Assembly: GCA_964490175.1 (NCBI GenBank)
Contig: CAZBAI010000005.1
Span: 1 to 64,000 of the forward strand
DNA length: 64,000 nt
Reading direction: 5' to 3'
Source of the DNA: RGIG3077 sp964490175
GTDB taxonomy: Bacteria; Bacillota; Clostridia; Oscillospirales; Ruminococcaceae
Numbering within the stretch: the stretch's first letter is position 1; each line of letters begins with the position of its first letter. This document shows positions 1 to 8,094 of this stretch, piece after piece. The position numbers were made by a program, and so were the translations under genes. The notes below the pieces were generated by a model. It ran no database searches and was not told where the DNA came from. It saw only the letters and a list, made by a program, of their open reading frames with translations.

Positions 1-119
1 TCAACGTGGCAAGGGTTGGCTTTGCCAACCTACCATTCAGTAGGGGATTGTATCCATCTACTGAATGGTAAATGGAACCCCCCACCTTAGAGGTGGGGGA
101 CATCTTGCCTAAGTTATAA
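1..119. repeat. Three-hairpin repeat, left copy (start cut by window edge)
   Basis: This stretch recurs almost exactly at 4274-4392, with three substitutions seen by eye. It holds three inverted repeats: GTTGGC/GCCAAC around TTT, a long pair CCATTCAGTAG/CTACTGAATGG, and CCCCCACCT/AGGTGGGGG around TAG. It has no ORF. The two copies are direct repeats bracketing a three-gene ABC cassette. Strong hairpins without coding capacity recall the non-autonomous ends of IS200/IS605-type elements, but no transposase is present, so that origin is only inferred. A TATAAT at 115-120 overlaps the repeat end just before the lipoprotein gene; no good -35 precedes it. Confidence 0.8.
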
Positions 120-140
120 TACTCAGAAAGGAAAATCATC

Positions 141-1289
141 ATGAAAAAATTATTAGCCATCTTGCTTTCATCATCCGTAATACTAATGACAGGATGTAAC
201 AATAAGCCTGATAATACAGGAGATCATAGTGCAAACACCATGGCTGACGGCATGCAATATATCAGCGACTACAGCTATTACAATAATGGAGTGGCGTATA
301 CAATCGGTGATTCTCAAAATTCCACCAAAACATTTTTGGATTTTGATTCAATGGAAAGAGCACCGTTGTGTGCAGTTCCCAACTGTACGCATAATAATTC
401 AAGCTGTCTTTCGAAAAATATCGGAAGTCTGTATAAGCCTGTATTTTATGATGGTTATGTTTACTATTTTCAATCAAATGGCGGTGCAGTCAAAGAAACA
501 TCGGATGGACCGGAGTTTTATATGGATTCAAAGCTTATGAAAGCCTCCCTTAACTCATCTGAGGTGGAAATGGTTTGTGAATTTAGTGACTGCGTTCCGA
601 GAGAAGCCGGAAGATATGTCTTGTACGATAACGAGCTGTTTTTTATCGGAGATGACAGAGCTGCTACCCTTGACGGAGCTGGCGGATATAGCTGGGCAAG
701 CACCGGAGGAACGATGTTTCTGTGTAGCATCAATCTTGACACAAACGAATACAAGAATTATGGAAGCGTTTATGAGGCGGATCTTGACTACGAGGGTTCC
801 AAGTATTCAAGGTCTTCCAATATATGTGGCATTTATAACGACAAAATGTATATATCCCACTCTTTTGCAAAGAATACGGAATCCGACATTATGTCAGACG
901 ATTACTGGACGTATGTGAATTTTGAATTTGATTTTGAAACAAAAACATGGAAAGAATCAGACTTACCTTCGTCCCCATACATGAATAGCGATTTTTACAG
1001 TTACTACGACGCAGAAACAGACAATGTAAAGGTACTCTATCAGGAAAAAGAATACGAGTTTGAGCTTGGAATGGATATGCAGGGGTTCAGAACCTCCGGA
1101 TGTAGCGAATTGAACGGTAAGGTATTTTTTCCATCCATAGGCAAATGGTATGATTTAACTGATATGTCAGAACATAGCATGGGCGAATACGAAGAGTATG
1201 ACGCTGTTGCATATTATGATGAAAGCTATATTTTGGTAGATGGTGTCAAAACGGTCAAGTTGTCCGAAGAGGAGCTGCTTGGGTTATGA
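141..1289 (+). CDS. Lipoprotein linked to an ABC exporter
   Basis: This 382-residue protein begins with a short lipoprotein signal peptide whose lipobox LMTGC puts the acylated cysteine at residue 19, so it should be anchored on the outer face of the membrane. Residues 77-89 carry a C-x4-C-x-H-x4-C cluster (C77, C82, H84, C89), a possible metal or disulfide site. The rest is rich in Tyr, Asp and Ser with short beta-strand-like repeats, suggesting a beta-propeller-like fold; this is inferred. The start follows AGAAAGGA at 126-132. The stop overlaps the next start as ATGA, so it is co-translated with the ATPase and permease. The substrate is unknown. It could be a substrate-binding or immunity-type partner of the exporter. 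Confidence 0.75.
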   Translation: MKKLLAILLSSSVILMTGCNNKPDNTGDHSANTMADGMQYISDYSYYNNGVAYTIGDSQNSTKTFLDFDSMERAPLCAVPNCTHNNSSCLSKNIGSLYKPVFYDGYVYYFQSNGGAVKETSDGPEFYMDSKLMKASLNSSEVEMVCEFSDCVPREAGRYVLYDNELFFIGDDRAATLDGAGGYSWASTGGTMFLCSINLDTNEYKNYGSVYEADLDYEGSKYSRSSNICGIYNDKMYISHSFAKNTESDIMSDDYWTYVNFEFDFETKTWKESDLPSSPYMNSDFYSYYDAETDNVKVLYQEKEYEFELGMDMQGFRTSGCSELNGKVFFPSIGKWYDLTDMSEHSMGEYEEYDAVAYYDESYILVDGVKTVKLSEEELLGL

Positions 1290-2065
1290 GTAGTAACACG
1301 CTGAAGCTGCAAAATATCAATAAGCATTATGGGAAACACAAGCACGCCCTTTGCGATTTTTCATATGAATTCACAAACGGTATATACGGACTTCTCGGAC
1401 CTAACGGAGCAGGAAAATCTACGCTGATGAATGTGATTACCGATAATCTTCTGCCGGATAAAGACGGCGGACAGATTTTCTGGAATGGTGTGGAAACAAG
1501 AATACTAAAAGATAAATTTCGCAATCAATTAGGCTATATGCCACAGCAGCAGAATTTATATGAGAATATGACAGCACGGACATTTCTCAATTATATTGCA
1601 GCACTGAAATGCCTTGATAAACGGTCGGCAGAAAAGGAAATTGTTGAGATCGTTGAGAGAGTAGAGTTATTAGATGCAATTGATAAGAAAATGGGCGGTT
1701 TTTCAGGTGGAATGAAACAGAGAGTCCTCATAGCTGCGGCGCTTCTTGGCAACCCTGATTTGATTATACTTGACGAACCGACGGCAGGTCTTGATCCTAA
1801 GCAGAGAGTGATTATCAGAAATATGATTTCAAATTTAGGGAAAGCCAAAATTGTTATCATATCTACTCATATAGTTTCCGATATCGAAACGATTGCAAAG
1901 GAAATTCTCTTTATTAAGGAAGGGCATTTAATAGACAGCGGTACAATTTCCGACTTGAATCAGAAAGTCGATGGAGAAAACAAAACGCTTGAAAATCTGT
2001 ATATGCAGTATTATGGAGAAAGGGAAAATGAGAGTAATAACGACAGAATTAAGAAAGATTTTTAG
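1286..2065 (+). CDS. ABC transporter ATP-binding protein
   Basis: This is a 259-residue ABC ATPase. Walker A is GPNGAGKST at residues 38-46, the signature is FSGGMKQR near 135, and Walker B with the catalytic Glu is LIILDEP near 153. The GMKQR signature and short length match the exporter-type ATPases that pair with ABC-2 permeases (the bacitracin/lantibiotic resistance and Na+-export type), which hydrolyse ATP on the cytoplasmic side. The start overlaps the lipoprotein stop (ATGA). The 3' end overlaps the permease start by 38 bases, so the three genes form one tight unit. The transported substrate cannot be told from the sequence. Confidence 0.92.
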   Translation: MSSNTLKLQNINKHYGKHKHALCDFSYEFTNGIYGLLGPNGAGKSTLMNVITDNLLPDKDGGQIFWNGVETRILKDKFRNQLGYMPQQQNLYENMTARTFLNYIAALKCLDKRSAEKEIVEIVERVELLDAIDKKMGGFSGGMKQRVLIAAALLGNPDLIILDEPTAGLDPKQRVIIRNMISNLGKAKIVIISTHIVSDIETIAKEILFIKEGHLIDSGTISDLNQKVDGENKTLENLYMQYYGERENESNNDRIKKDF

Positions 2066-4235
2066 TAACAGAATATTCTTGCTTATCATTGCTGTTGTTT
2101 TTATTATGAATGCATATTTGATGTTCAGAACTGCCAATTCAGACGATGCAAAGCCGTCTGACTATAAGTATATCTATTCTGAGCTAGAAGGTCTTACTGA
2201 TTCAGAGAAACTGGCAGTGTTTGATGAGAGAATCAACAATTCAACGCAAGGATTATATGACTACAACTGGGAATTGTACTACGAGTTGGCAAATGAGTGC
2301 TATGATGTTGTCAATTATAAGTCATATCTCGAAAATATTGAAACACAAGCAGAATCGATGCAAAGTATTTCAATATTTGCAAATCCTGACACATTTAATT
2401 ACCGAAGCATTATCAAAACCCCTTCTGCTTACCAAAATGTGCAGGAAGTTCAGCCTGTATTTGATGTGTCACAAGGTATTATTCTTGCTACAAATAATGA
2501 CTTTTCTGATATTTTGATTGGATTCATTCTGTTGTTTGCTGTTTTGTCTGTTATGATTTCGGACAGAGAACAAGGAATGTCCGGTTTGCTTTTTGCTTTA
2601 AAACGAGGTCGAAGTTATTTATTCTTTGTGAAGCTCATAGCACTTGCGATTACTGTTTTTTCTGTTGTCGGTTTGATTTACCTGGAAAATCTCGTGATTT
2701 CATCTTACATATACGGTTTAGGCGATCTGTTGCGTCCTGTTCAGTCATTAAACGGTTTCATAGGATGCAATTTGCCCATCAATGTGCTCACTTATCTCTT
2801 GATATATATTGTCTTTAAGGCCGCAGCAATGTTTTTAATCGTCGCTTTGCTGTCTTTTATTGCAATTTTCTCCAAAAATACGGTGACATTCTACGGGATT
2901 TCCGCTTTTGTCCTTGTGATAGAAGGTTTACTTTATCAGCTGATTCACCCTCTGTCAGTGTACAGCATTTTCAGGTATATCAATGTGATTGCATTCACAA
3001 AAGTGAATGAAATATTTTGTAATTATAAAAATATCAATTTCTGGGAATACCCCATTTCACTCATTCCTGCATCGATCAGTGCGGTAAGCATTTTTGTTTT
3101 AATTTGCTGTATTCTTGGCACAGTTTTATATGCAAAAAAGCGCAATTTGGAATTTAGAAAAATCGGTTTAAAATTAAAACACAACAAAAATTCTAAAATT
3201 CACTCTGCAATCTATTATACTTTTTTCAAATCATTGGCGCAGCAAAAAGGATCAATCGTGATTGCAGCATGCGTCTTTTTGATGCTTTTCTTAAATGCCG
3301 GTTTTGTAAAAGAATATAACATAGCCGATGTGTACTATAAATATTATGCTGAGTTGCTTGAAGGCGAAATTGACGACGCAACAGAAGATTATATAATCAA
3401 TGAAGATAAACGCTTTCAGGAGTTAAACTCTCGTATAGATGAATTATCGCAATCAACCACGGGTTTCTCCGCAGAGCTGATTGAACTTCAAAAAGAGTAT
3501 GCACCCAGTACAGGCTTCTATCTTGTCAAAGAACGATACGATGAAGTGAAAGGTATAGAAAATGCTCATATCTTCTATGATACAGGGTATCAAAGAATGC
3601 TGGGAAAACAGGGGTATGATGATGATATGAAATACGCCTTAGTGTCCATGCTTCTTTGTATATTCCTCATTTCACCGTTGATTGCGAATGATAATCAATA
3701 CCGTATGTATTCAATCATCAACGCAACCAAATCCGGAAGGAAAAGTTATATTAAGCGGAATAGTAAAGTGGCGGCGATGTATGGTTTTCTTTCCTCTCTT
3801 CTTTGGATCGTTCCCTATTGCATTACCATAGGACAATACTATGGCTATCGATGCCCGGATGCGCCGATTCAAAGTATCGCTGACTACAAAAATATTCCGC
3901 TCAATTTTACAGTCATGGAATATTTGATTGTTATATTCTTGCTCAGGACTGTATTTGTTATGCTCTCAGCACTTGTGATGCTTTATGTATCATCAAAAAG
4001 CAAGAATACAACAACAGCTATATTGGTTAATTTTGCGGTTTTTGCTTTGCCGATTATCATTTATCTGCTGGGAGCTAAATTCATAGTGAATATCGGTTTT
4101 TCGCCCTTGTTATCAGTCAATGTTCTTGTCAATGAACCAAGTTTTCTGCATTGGGCGTTTCCAATGATTGTAATTATTTTTGGAACTGTATGTTTTGTAA
4201 GAAAAGTTAGAAATAGTGTAAATATGCGTTGTTGA
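2028..4235 (+). CDS. ABC-2-type permease, large
   Basis: The product has 735 residues from ATG 2028, chosen because GGAGAAAGGG lies just upstream and the protein then starts MRVITTELRKIF, a typical amphipathic permease N-terminus. There are hydrophobic segments near residues 20-35, 165-185, 210-235, 260-295, 300-320 and 360-385. A second set follows in the C-terminal half, separated by a hydrophilic extracytoplasmic stretch around 430-530. The two halves look like a duplicated ABC-2 membrane domain, each with a large loop after its first helix. It is translationally coupled to the ATPase, with which it should form the exporter. The substrate is unknown. The gene ends just before the right repeat copy. 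Confidence 0.85.
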   Translation: MRVITTELRKIFSNRIFLLIIAVVFIMNAYLMFRTANSDDAKPSDYKYIYSELEGLTDSEKLAVFDERINNSTQGLYDYNWELYYELANECYDVVNYKSYLENIETQAESMQSISIFANPDTFNYRSIIKTPSAYQNVQEVQPVFDVSQGIILATNNDFSDILIGFILLFAVLSVMISDREQGMSGLLFALKRGRSYLFFVKLIALAITVFSVVGLIYLENLVISSYIYGLGDLLRPVQSLNGFIGCNLPINVLTYLLIYIVFKAAAMFLIVALLSFIAIFSKNTVTFYGISAFVLVIEGLLYQLIHPLSVYSIFRYINVIAFTKVNEIFCNYKNINFWEYPISLIPASISAVSIFVLICCILGTVLYAKKRNLEFRKIGLKLKHNKNSKIHSAIYYTFFKSLAQQKGSIVIAACVFLMLFLNAGFVKEYNIADVYYKYYAELLEGEIDDATEDYIINEDKRFQELNSRIDELSQSTTGFSAELIELQKEYAPSTGFYLVKERYDEVKGIENAHIFYDTGYQRMLGKQGYDDDMKYALVSMLLCIFLISPLIANDNQYRMYSIINATKSGRKSYIKRNSKVAAMYGFLSSLLWIVPYCITIGQYYGYRCPDAPIQSIADYKNIPLNFTVMEYLIVIFLLRTVFVMLSALVMLYVSSKSKNTTTAILVNFAVFALPIIIYLLGAKFIVNIGFSPLLSVNVLVNEPSFLHWAFPMIVIIFGTVCFVRKVRNSVNMRC

Positions 4236-4242
4236 TTAAAAA

Positions 4243-4392
4243 GATTCTTTCAATAAGGGGCTTGCCCCGTCATTCAACGTGGCAAGGGTTGGCTTTGCCA
4301 ACCTGCCATTCAGTAGGGGATTGTATCCCTCTACTGAATGGTAAATGGAACCCACCACCTTAGAGGTGGGGGACATCTTGCCTAAGTTATAA
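4243..4392. repeat. Three-hairpin repeat, right copy with GGGGC hairpin
   Basis: Positions 4274-4392 match 1-119. This copy also shows the sequence to its left: a GGGGC-tt-GCCCC hairpin (4257-4268) followed by GTCATT. The same short left piece recurs alone at 7984-8014, directly at the stop of the XRE gene. The full element is therefore at least 150 bp, carries four hairpins and has no ORF. It resembles a miniature, palindrome-rich mobile element, but no target duplication was identified. Confidence 0.7.
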
Positions 4393-4450
4393 GTATAAGT
4401 TCATATGTTAATGGCAACTATCTAAAATGATCTAAATTGGTTCACCTTGA

Positions 4451-4511
4451 CAAATAAGCACGATAATTTTGATACGAGAGTATCTGAAACTACCGTGCTT
4501 TTTCTTTTGCC
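4451..4511. repeat. Diverged repeat, copy A
   Basis: About 60 bases matching 6377-6438 with scattered differences. The shared parts are CAAATAAG, TTTTGATACGA, ATCT, AAAC and ACCGTGCTTTTTCTTTT. Both copies are followed about 50 bases later by ATAGTTTCATTGT. In this copy GCACG...GATAC/GTATC...CGTGC forms an imperfect hairpin followed by TTTTTCTTTT, so it may act as a rightward terminator. The two copies bracket the NifX-like/lipoprotein pair. Confidence 0.55.
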
Positions 4512-4546
4512 TGAAAGCATTTAATAAAGGACTTTCAGGCTTTTTT
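4509..4546 (+). terminator. Rho-independent terminator
   Basis: GCCTGAAAG (4509-4517) pairs with CTTTCAGGC (4532-4540), followed by TTTTTT. It is oriented to end rightward transcription leaving the ABC cassette and repeat. Confidence 0.75.
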
Positions 4547-4617
4547 GCTTTTTATGGATAGTTTCATTGTGGAGTTTCGGTATAGATTTTCGGCTGTAGT
4601 TATCGTGGATTAGAGAG

Positions 4618-4665
4618 AAAAAAATCACTCTGAAACTATTCGTGTTAGGAAAAGTTTCAGAGTGA
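4618..4665 (-). terminator. Terminator on minus strand
   Basis: A perfect 13-bp inverted repeat (4625-4637 with 4653-4665) is followed on the minus strand by seven T residues (4618-4624). It could stop leftward read-through from the NifX-like operon. Confidence 0.7.
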
Positions 4666-4925
4666 GCAAAAGCTCCATGACAAAGTCATAAAATAGGGTT
4701 TTCGAGGTCAAAAGTTGAATTCGGAATCCCCTTTTGCTTTATTAAATTATGGATCTTGTTATTGCTGCGCTTAATAGTATTCGTAAACAATGACGGAACA
4801 GGTATCGTTCGTGCTGATGTTTTCGTCTTGGGCGGTTCTATCGATTATGAAATCTAACAACAAACTGTCCGCACGAACGGTAGTCACACGATAATAATTG
4901 TACAACAAAACCCTAAATATACAAC
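4666..4925. other. Intergenic, no feature recognised
   Basis: Part of the 735-base gap between the permease and the NifX-like gene. Apart from the repeat and the hairpins listed separately, I see no ORF with a ribosome binding site and no RNA gene here. The stretch is AT-rich and looks like decayed sequence. Confidence 0.5.
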
Positions 4926-4954
4926 AAAAGCTGAACCACGATGATTCAGCTTTT
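4926..4954 (-). terminator. Terminator after NifX-like gene
   Basis: AAAAGCTGAA (4926-4935) pairs with TTCAGCTTTT (4945-4954), lying 17 bases past the stop of the minus-strand NifX-like gene. The stem ends in A/T runs on both sides, so it could act in either direction. Confidence 0.65.
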
Positions 4955-4970
4955 ACTATTTTATAGTATA

Positions 4971-5369
4971 TCAGTTATGACAGTTTCCACTGCAACCGTT
5001 ATTCCCGCAGGAATGTTCGTCCTCGCCGTGGTCGTGATGATGACTGCACATAACATTGGGATTAAAATCAAGTGTTCCTAAAAGAAACTCGTTTACTGCG
5101 TCGTCCGCACTCCCATTTACGCCGCCGTAAAGCTTTATTCCTGCCTGTGCGAGCGCTGTCTGTGCGCCGCCGCCGATCCCGCCACAGATAAGAACGTCAA
5201 CCATATGTGAGCTAAGAAATCCTGCTAATGCGCCGTGTCCGCTTCCGTTGGTGGGAACGACTGTCGAACCGGTAATTTTACCGTCCTCAATGTCATAAAA
5301 CTTAAACTCTTCTGTATGTCCGAAATGTTGGAAAATCTGTCCGTTTTCGTAAGCAACAGCTGTTTTCAT
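4971..5369 (-). CDS. NifB/NifX-family protein with metal-binding tail
   Basis: This 132-residue protein starts MKTAVAYENGQIFQHFGHTEEF, the typical beginning of the dinitrogenase iron-molybdenum cofactor (NifX/NifB C-terminal) fold. It continues with GALAGFL and the DVLICGGIGGGAQ glycine loop near 65-77. The domain binds iron-sulfur or Fe-Mo cofactor precursors in nitrogen fixers; in non-fixing Clostridia the small stand-alone forms have no settled role. The last 25 residues are rich in His and Cys (CSHHHDHGEDEHSCG and CSGNCHN), a clear metal-binding tail. It lies nine bases after the lipoprotein gene and is probably co-transcribed with it. No nif structural genes are in the window. Confidence 0.88.
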   Translation of the reverse strand: MKTAVAYENGQIFQHFGHTEEFKFYDIEDGKITGSTVVPTNGSGHGALAGFLSSHMVDVLICGGIGGGAQTALAQAGIKLYGGVNGSADDAVNEFLLGTLDFNPNVMCSHHHDHGEDEHSCGNNGCSGNCHN

Positions 5370-5378
5370 AATACGCCT

Positions 5379-6191
5379 TTAATCCTTGTCTACGCTTTCG
5401 CTGCCCTTATAATTTACTTCCCAAACCTTAAAATAATTGTTTTCCTCGTCGTAATTCTCGTATGAATATAAAAGCTTGGGTGTTTCACCATAAAGATTTG
5501 TGGAATCAAGTTCAACAGCCGCAATTATAATATTTGCACCATCTGTCTTGTACTGGGCATACTTTCCCGCATTTTCCGCCGCAGGAAACCGCTCATTCAA
5601 AGGAATTTTTTTATCGCTTACCTCGGAAAATGCACAGCCGTTTGCTTCATATAAGCTGATAATGCTGCTCTCGTCCATCTGGTTTATTCTGCCGATACCA
5701 GAGGGATAGTTCGCGTTACTTTCAAAGAACATTACAATTACGCCGTCACCCACAACACCGCTTCCTGATACAGGCTCGCAGCAGAATAATTCAATTTCTT
5801 CGCCGCTCGCCTTATTAGTAAGAGAGTAGCGGAAGCTCCAACCTTCTTTAACCTCCTTCTGCGTGTCAATAGATGAAACATCATACTTATCGCCATACGC
5901 GGAAATAAATTCGTTGACGGTCATATATCCGCCGTTTTTGAACACATCGCCGCATATCTGAACAAGTCCCGATGACAAGTCTGCATTTATAACATCACCT
6001 GCTTCGGAAGTGCTGTTATTCTCATTGCCGCTTTCTTCCACGACCTGAGCATCCTGCTCCGAATCTGCGCTAACAGCCGCATTGTTACCCGCTATGCTGG
6101 AGGTTGTCGTATTAGCTTCAGCATTACCACAGCCTGTCATACTCGCCAAAATCAGCGCAGACATAACTGCAAGTCCAACTACTCTTCTCAT
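5379..6191 (-). CDS. Lipoprotein of unknown function
   Basis: The product has 270 residues from ATG 6191, preferred over an ATG 30 bases upstream because AAAAGGAG sits eight to nine bases before it. The signal peptide ends in lipobox SMTGC with Cys21. A Ser/Asn/Glu-rich spacer of about 50 residues follows and then a globular domain (VQICGDVFKNGGYMTVNEF onward) that I do not recognise. The protein should be surface-anchored. It is the first gene of a two-gene unit with the NifX-like protein, so a link to metal handling is possible but not shown. Confidence 0.75.
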   Translation of the reverse strand: MRRVVGLAVMSALILASMTGCGNAEANTTTSSIAGNNAAVSADSEQDAQVVEESGNENNSTSEAGDVINADLSSGLVQICGDVFKNGGYMTVNEFISAYGDKYDVSSIDTQKEVKEGWSFRYSLTNKASGEEIELFCCEPVSGSGVVGDGVIVMFFESNANYPSGIGRINQMDESSIISLYEANGCAFSEVSDKKIPLNERFPAAENAGKYAQYKTDGANIIIAAVELDSTNLYGETPKLLYSYENYDEENNYFKVWEVNYKGSESVDKD

Positions 6192-6263
6192 TTTTTTTCT
6201 CCTTTTTTCATAAATAATCACACAATCAGAACCTGTCGTGAAAAGGCGCTGACTGCTTATATT

Positions 6264-6292
6264 ATTATATCATAAAAATGTGAAACTAACAA
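6264..6292 (-). promoter_or_regulatory. Promoter of lipoprotein-NifX unit
   Basis: On the minus strand TTGTTA (6287-6292), a 17-base spacer and TATAAT (6264-6269) form a sigma-A-type promoter about 70 bases before the lipoprotein start. Confidence 0.7.
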
Positions 6293-6376
6293 TATGTTTT
6301 CTGAAAAAGTTTAAAATTGCAGTCACAGAACAAAAACGCAACCTTATGAAACTTGTATTAATATTTGCGTTTGTTG

Positions 6377-6438
6377 CAAATAAGTTTGATAGTTTTGATA
6401 CGAAAGCATCTCAAACCACCGTGCTTTTTCTTTTTGCC
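6377..6438. repeat. Diverged repeat, copy B
   Basis: Partner of the repeat at 4451-4511, sharing CAAATAAG, TTTTGATACGA and ACCGTGCTTTTTCTTTT. It lies in the 401-base gap between the lipoprotein and the DUF4298-like gene, whose remaining sequence shows no gene I can support. The hairpin of copy A is partly lost here. Confidence 0.5.
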
Positions 6439-6592
6439 AAAACGCCCGTGGCACAAGGCTTTTCTGTCCTTTTGCTCTCTGTAATAGTTTCATTGTCAGA
6501 GGAAAAGTTTCAGTGCGATCATCCTCTGATATGGAAAACCGACACTGCGACTTTATCAGCTTAGTCAAGCCATCTCCGTCTTTGAAAATTGA

Positions 6593-6880
6593 TTATCGGG
6601 GAATTTTTTCGTTTATCTCCATTAAAAGATCGTACAAGCCATCCTGTGACAAAACGCCTCGCTTGAAATCAGGCGGCAACAACCGCTGCTCGTCCAGCTC
6701 GTAGTCGTGTAACCAATCACCGTTCTCGTAATAGTCCGAAAGTACCTGTATCGCTTTTTTAACCGACGAAGATTGTAACTCGCCAGGCGTGTTTCGCAAT
6801 ATGTCTGTTACGAAGTCAAAAAGCTCTTCCATCTGTGATATACGAAGAATTGTTTCGTGTATTTTGTATTCGTTCTGCAT
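6593..6880 (-). CDS. DUF4298-like small protein
   Basis: This 95-residue, soluble, helix-rich protein has no signal peptide. The C-terminal half reads DYYENGDWLHDYELDEQ, then LPPDFKRGVLSQDGLYDLL, which matches my memory of the DUF4298 family of small Firmicutes proteins of unknown function. The start is supported by AAAGGAAC just upstream. It stands alone between two gene-poor stretches. No function can be proposed from its neighbours. Confidence 0.75.
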   Translation of the reverse strand: MQNEYKIHETILRISQMEELFDFVTDILRNTPGELQSSSVKKAIQVLSDYYENGDWLHDYELDEQRLLPPDFKRGVLSQDGLYDLLMEINEKIPR

Positions 6881-7104
6881 AATAAGTTCCTTTATTCTGT
6901 AATTGAAATCTTGATAACCCCGTCCAGATGATTTTCAAAGATGTGTTCCGCAGGTCTTAATCTTAACGGTGGAGATAATATGAAAAAGCAGATTCCATTT
7001 GGCAAGTAAATTCACAACTTTTTTCACAGTGCGAAAAATTCTGCGGCGCAGGAGAAAAACAACTGTAGGTGGAATTTTAGTTCAAAATCTCAACAATCAT
7101 ACTA
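6881..7104. other. Intergenic, nothing recognised
   Basis: Between the divergent DUF4298-like gene and the XRE regulator. No ORF with a ribosome binding site, no clear hairpin and no repeat was seen before the XRE promoter. Confidence 0.5.
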
Positions 7105-7133
7105 TTGCGGGTTGAAAGTTGATTTGATATAAT
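7105..7133 (+). promoter_or_regulatory. Promoter of XRE gene
   Basis: TTGCGG (7105-7110), a 17-base spacer and TATAAT (7128-7133) lie 47 bases before the start of the regulator gene. Confidence 0.65.
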
Positions 7134-7180
7134 ATACTCAAAGGATAGTTATCTTGAAAAAGATATTGGAGGATGCAAAG

Positions 7181-7996
7181 ATGTTAGATCAAAAAGTATT
7201 TGGTGATAAACTTCGAAATCATAGAAAAAGACTCGGCATGACACAAGCAGAAGTTGCGGAAAGAGTGGGCGTATCTCCTCAAGCCATTTCTAAGTGGGAG
7301 GCCGGCGATTGTTTACCTGACTGCTTCAACCTTAAGGCGATTAGTGATGTTTATAATATCTCGGCTGATGTTCTTCTTGAAACAGAATCGGATGGGGACG
7401 TTGACGCTGTTGCAAGTAAGATTGAGCAACTCGGCACGGAGTTTGTTTGGGCAGCTGCGAATTGCGATAGATACAGCACCGATCTTCGCCAAGAACTCGG
7501 TGAAAATCTGTGGAAAATGTGGAAAGGGATATACTTTGCAGAAGTAGGAAACCGACAAATGCAAGAAGAAAGCAAACAACAAGGTAATCTTCGAATTATC
7601 GGATCATTCGGGACAAAGATCTGGGATGATGACGGTGTTGCGTGCGTTATCAAGTCGGAACTGATAAAAAAACTAACCGCATCTGACCAAAGCACTATAG
7701 ACGTGATGAATGAGCTTTGCAGCGAAGAAGGTCAAACGCTGATCTTATCTCTACACTGCGATCTGCCTACACCGAAACAAGAAATCATTGAAAAAACTAA
7801 AATTGACATCGTACGCCTTAATGAGTTGTTACTGATGTTTACCGAAAACCGCATTATTGAATACGTTGCGGACAATCACGTTCCTGACCGTGGATACCTA
7901 ATCAGCGGACATTGCGGCATTGCGGCTTATATGATGTTGACAGCAATGTTTATACTAAACAAAAAGCCATATACCGTTTCACAGTTTCTTCAATAA
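7181..7996 (+). CDS. XRE-family transcriptional regulator
   Basis: The product has 271 residues from ATG 7181, chosen because GGAGG lies eight bases upstream; an in-frame TTG at 7154 has no such site. Residues about 5-60 form a classic XRE helix-turn-helix (MTQAEVAERVGVSPQAISKWEAG), so it should bind DNA. The remaining 200 residues are not a recognised ligand domain; the last 50 include a mildly hydrophobic stretch (GIAAYMMLTAMFILN). The stop codon lies inside the short repeat shared with 4243-4273, so the C-terminus may have been altered by insertion of that element. No obvious target gene lies beside it. Confidence 0.85.
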   Translation: MLDQKVFGDKLRNHRKRLGMTQAEVAERVGVSPQAISKWEAGDCLPDCFNLKAISDVYNISADVLLETESDGDVDAVASKIEQLGTEFVWAAANCDRYSTDLRQELGENLWKMWKGIYFAEVGNRQMQEESKQQGNLRIIGSFGTKIWDDDGVACVIKSELIKKLTASDQSTIDVMNELCSEEGQTLILSLHCDLPTPKQEIIEKTKIDIVRLNELLLMFTENRIIEYVADNHVPDRGYLISGHCGIAAYMMLTAMFILNKKPYTVSQFLQ

Positions 7997-8014
7997 GGGG
8001 CGTGCCCCGTCATT
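7984..8014. repeat. Short repeat with GGGGC hairpin
   Basis: Reads TTCTTCAATAAGGGGC followed by GTGCCCCGTCATT and matches 4243-4274 with a few differences. It contains the hairpin GGGGC/GCCCC and supplies the stop codon of the XRE gene. The following three-hairpin part is absent, so this is a partial copy of the element at the window start. Confidence 0.6.
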
Positions 8015-8094
8015 ATAGGTTGCCATTTTGCCCTGTTTCGGCGAGACGTTTGCTCTACACAGGGCAAAAAATTCGGCTGCGGCAAAATTCTAAA

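Noticed and set aside
1..4392. CRISPR array or tnpB guide RNA
   Set aside because: Only two long repeat copies 4.3 kb apart, with no spacers of regular size and no tnpB gene in the window.
6344..6568. ORF of 74 codons on the minus strand
   Set aside because: It overlaps the diverged repeat, lacks a ribosome binding site and resembles no family.
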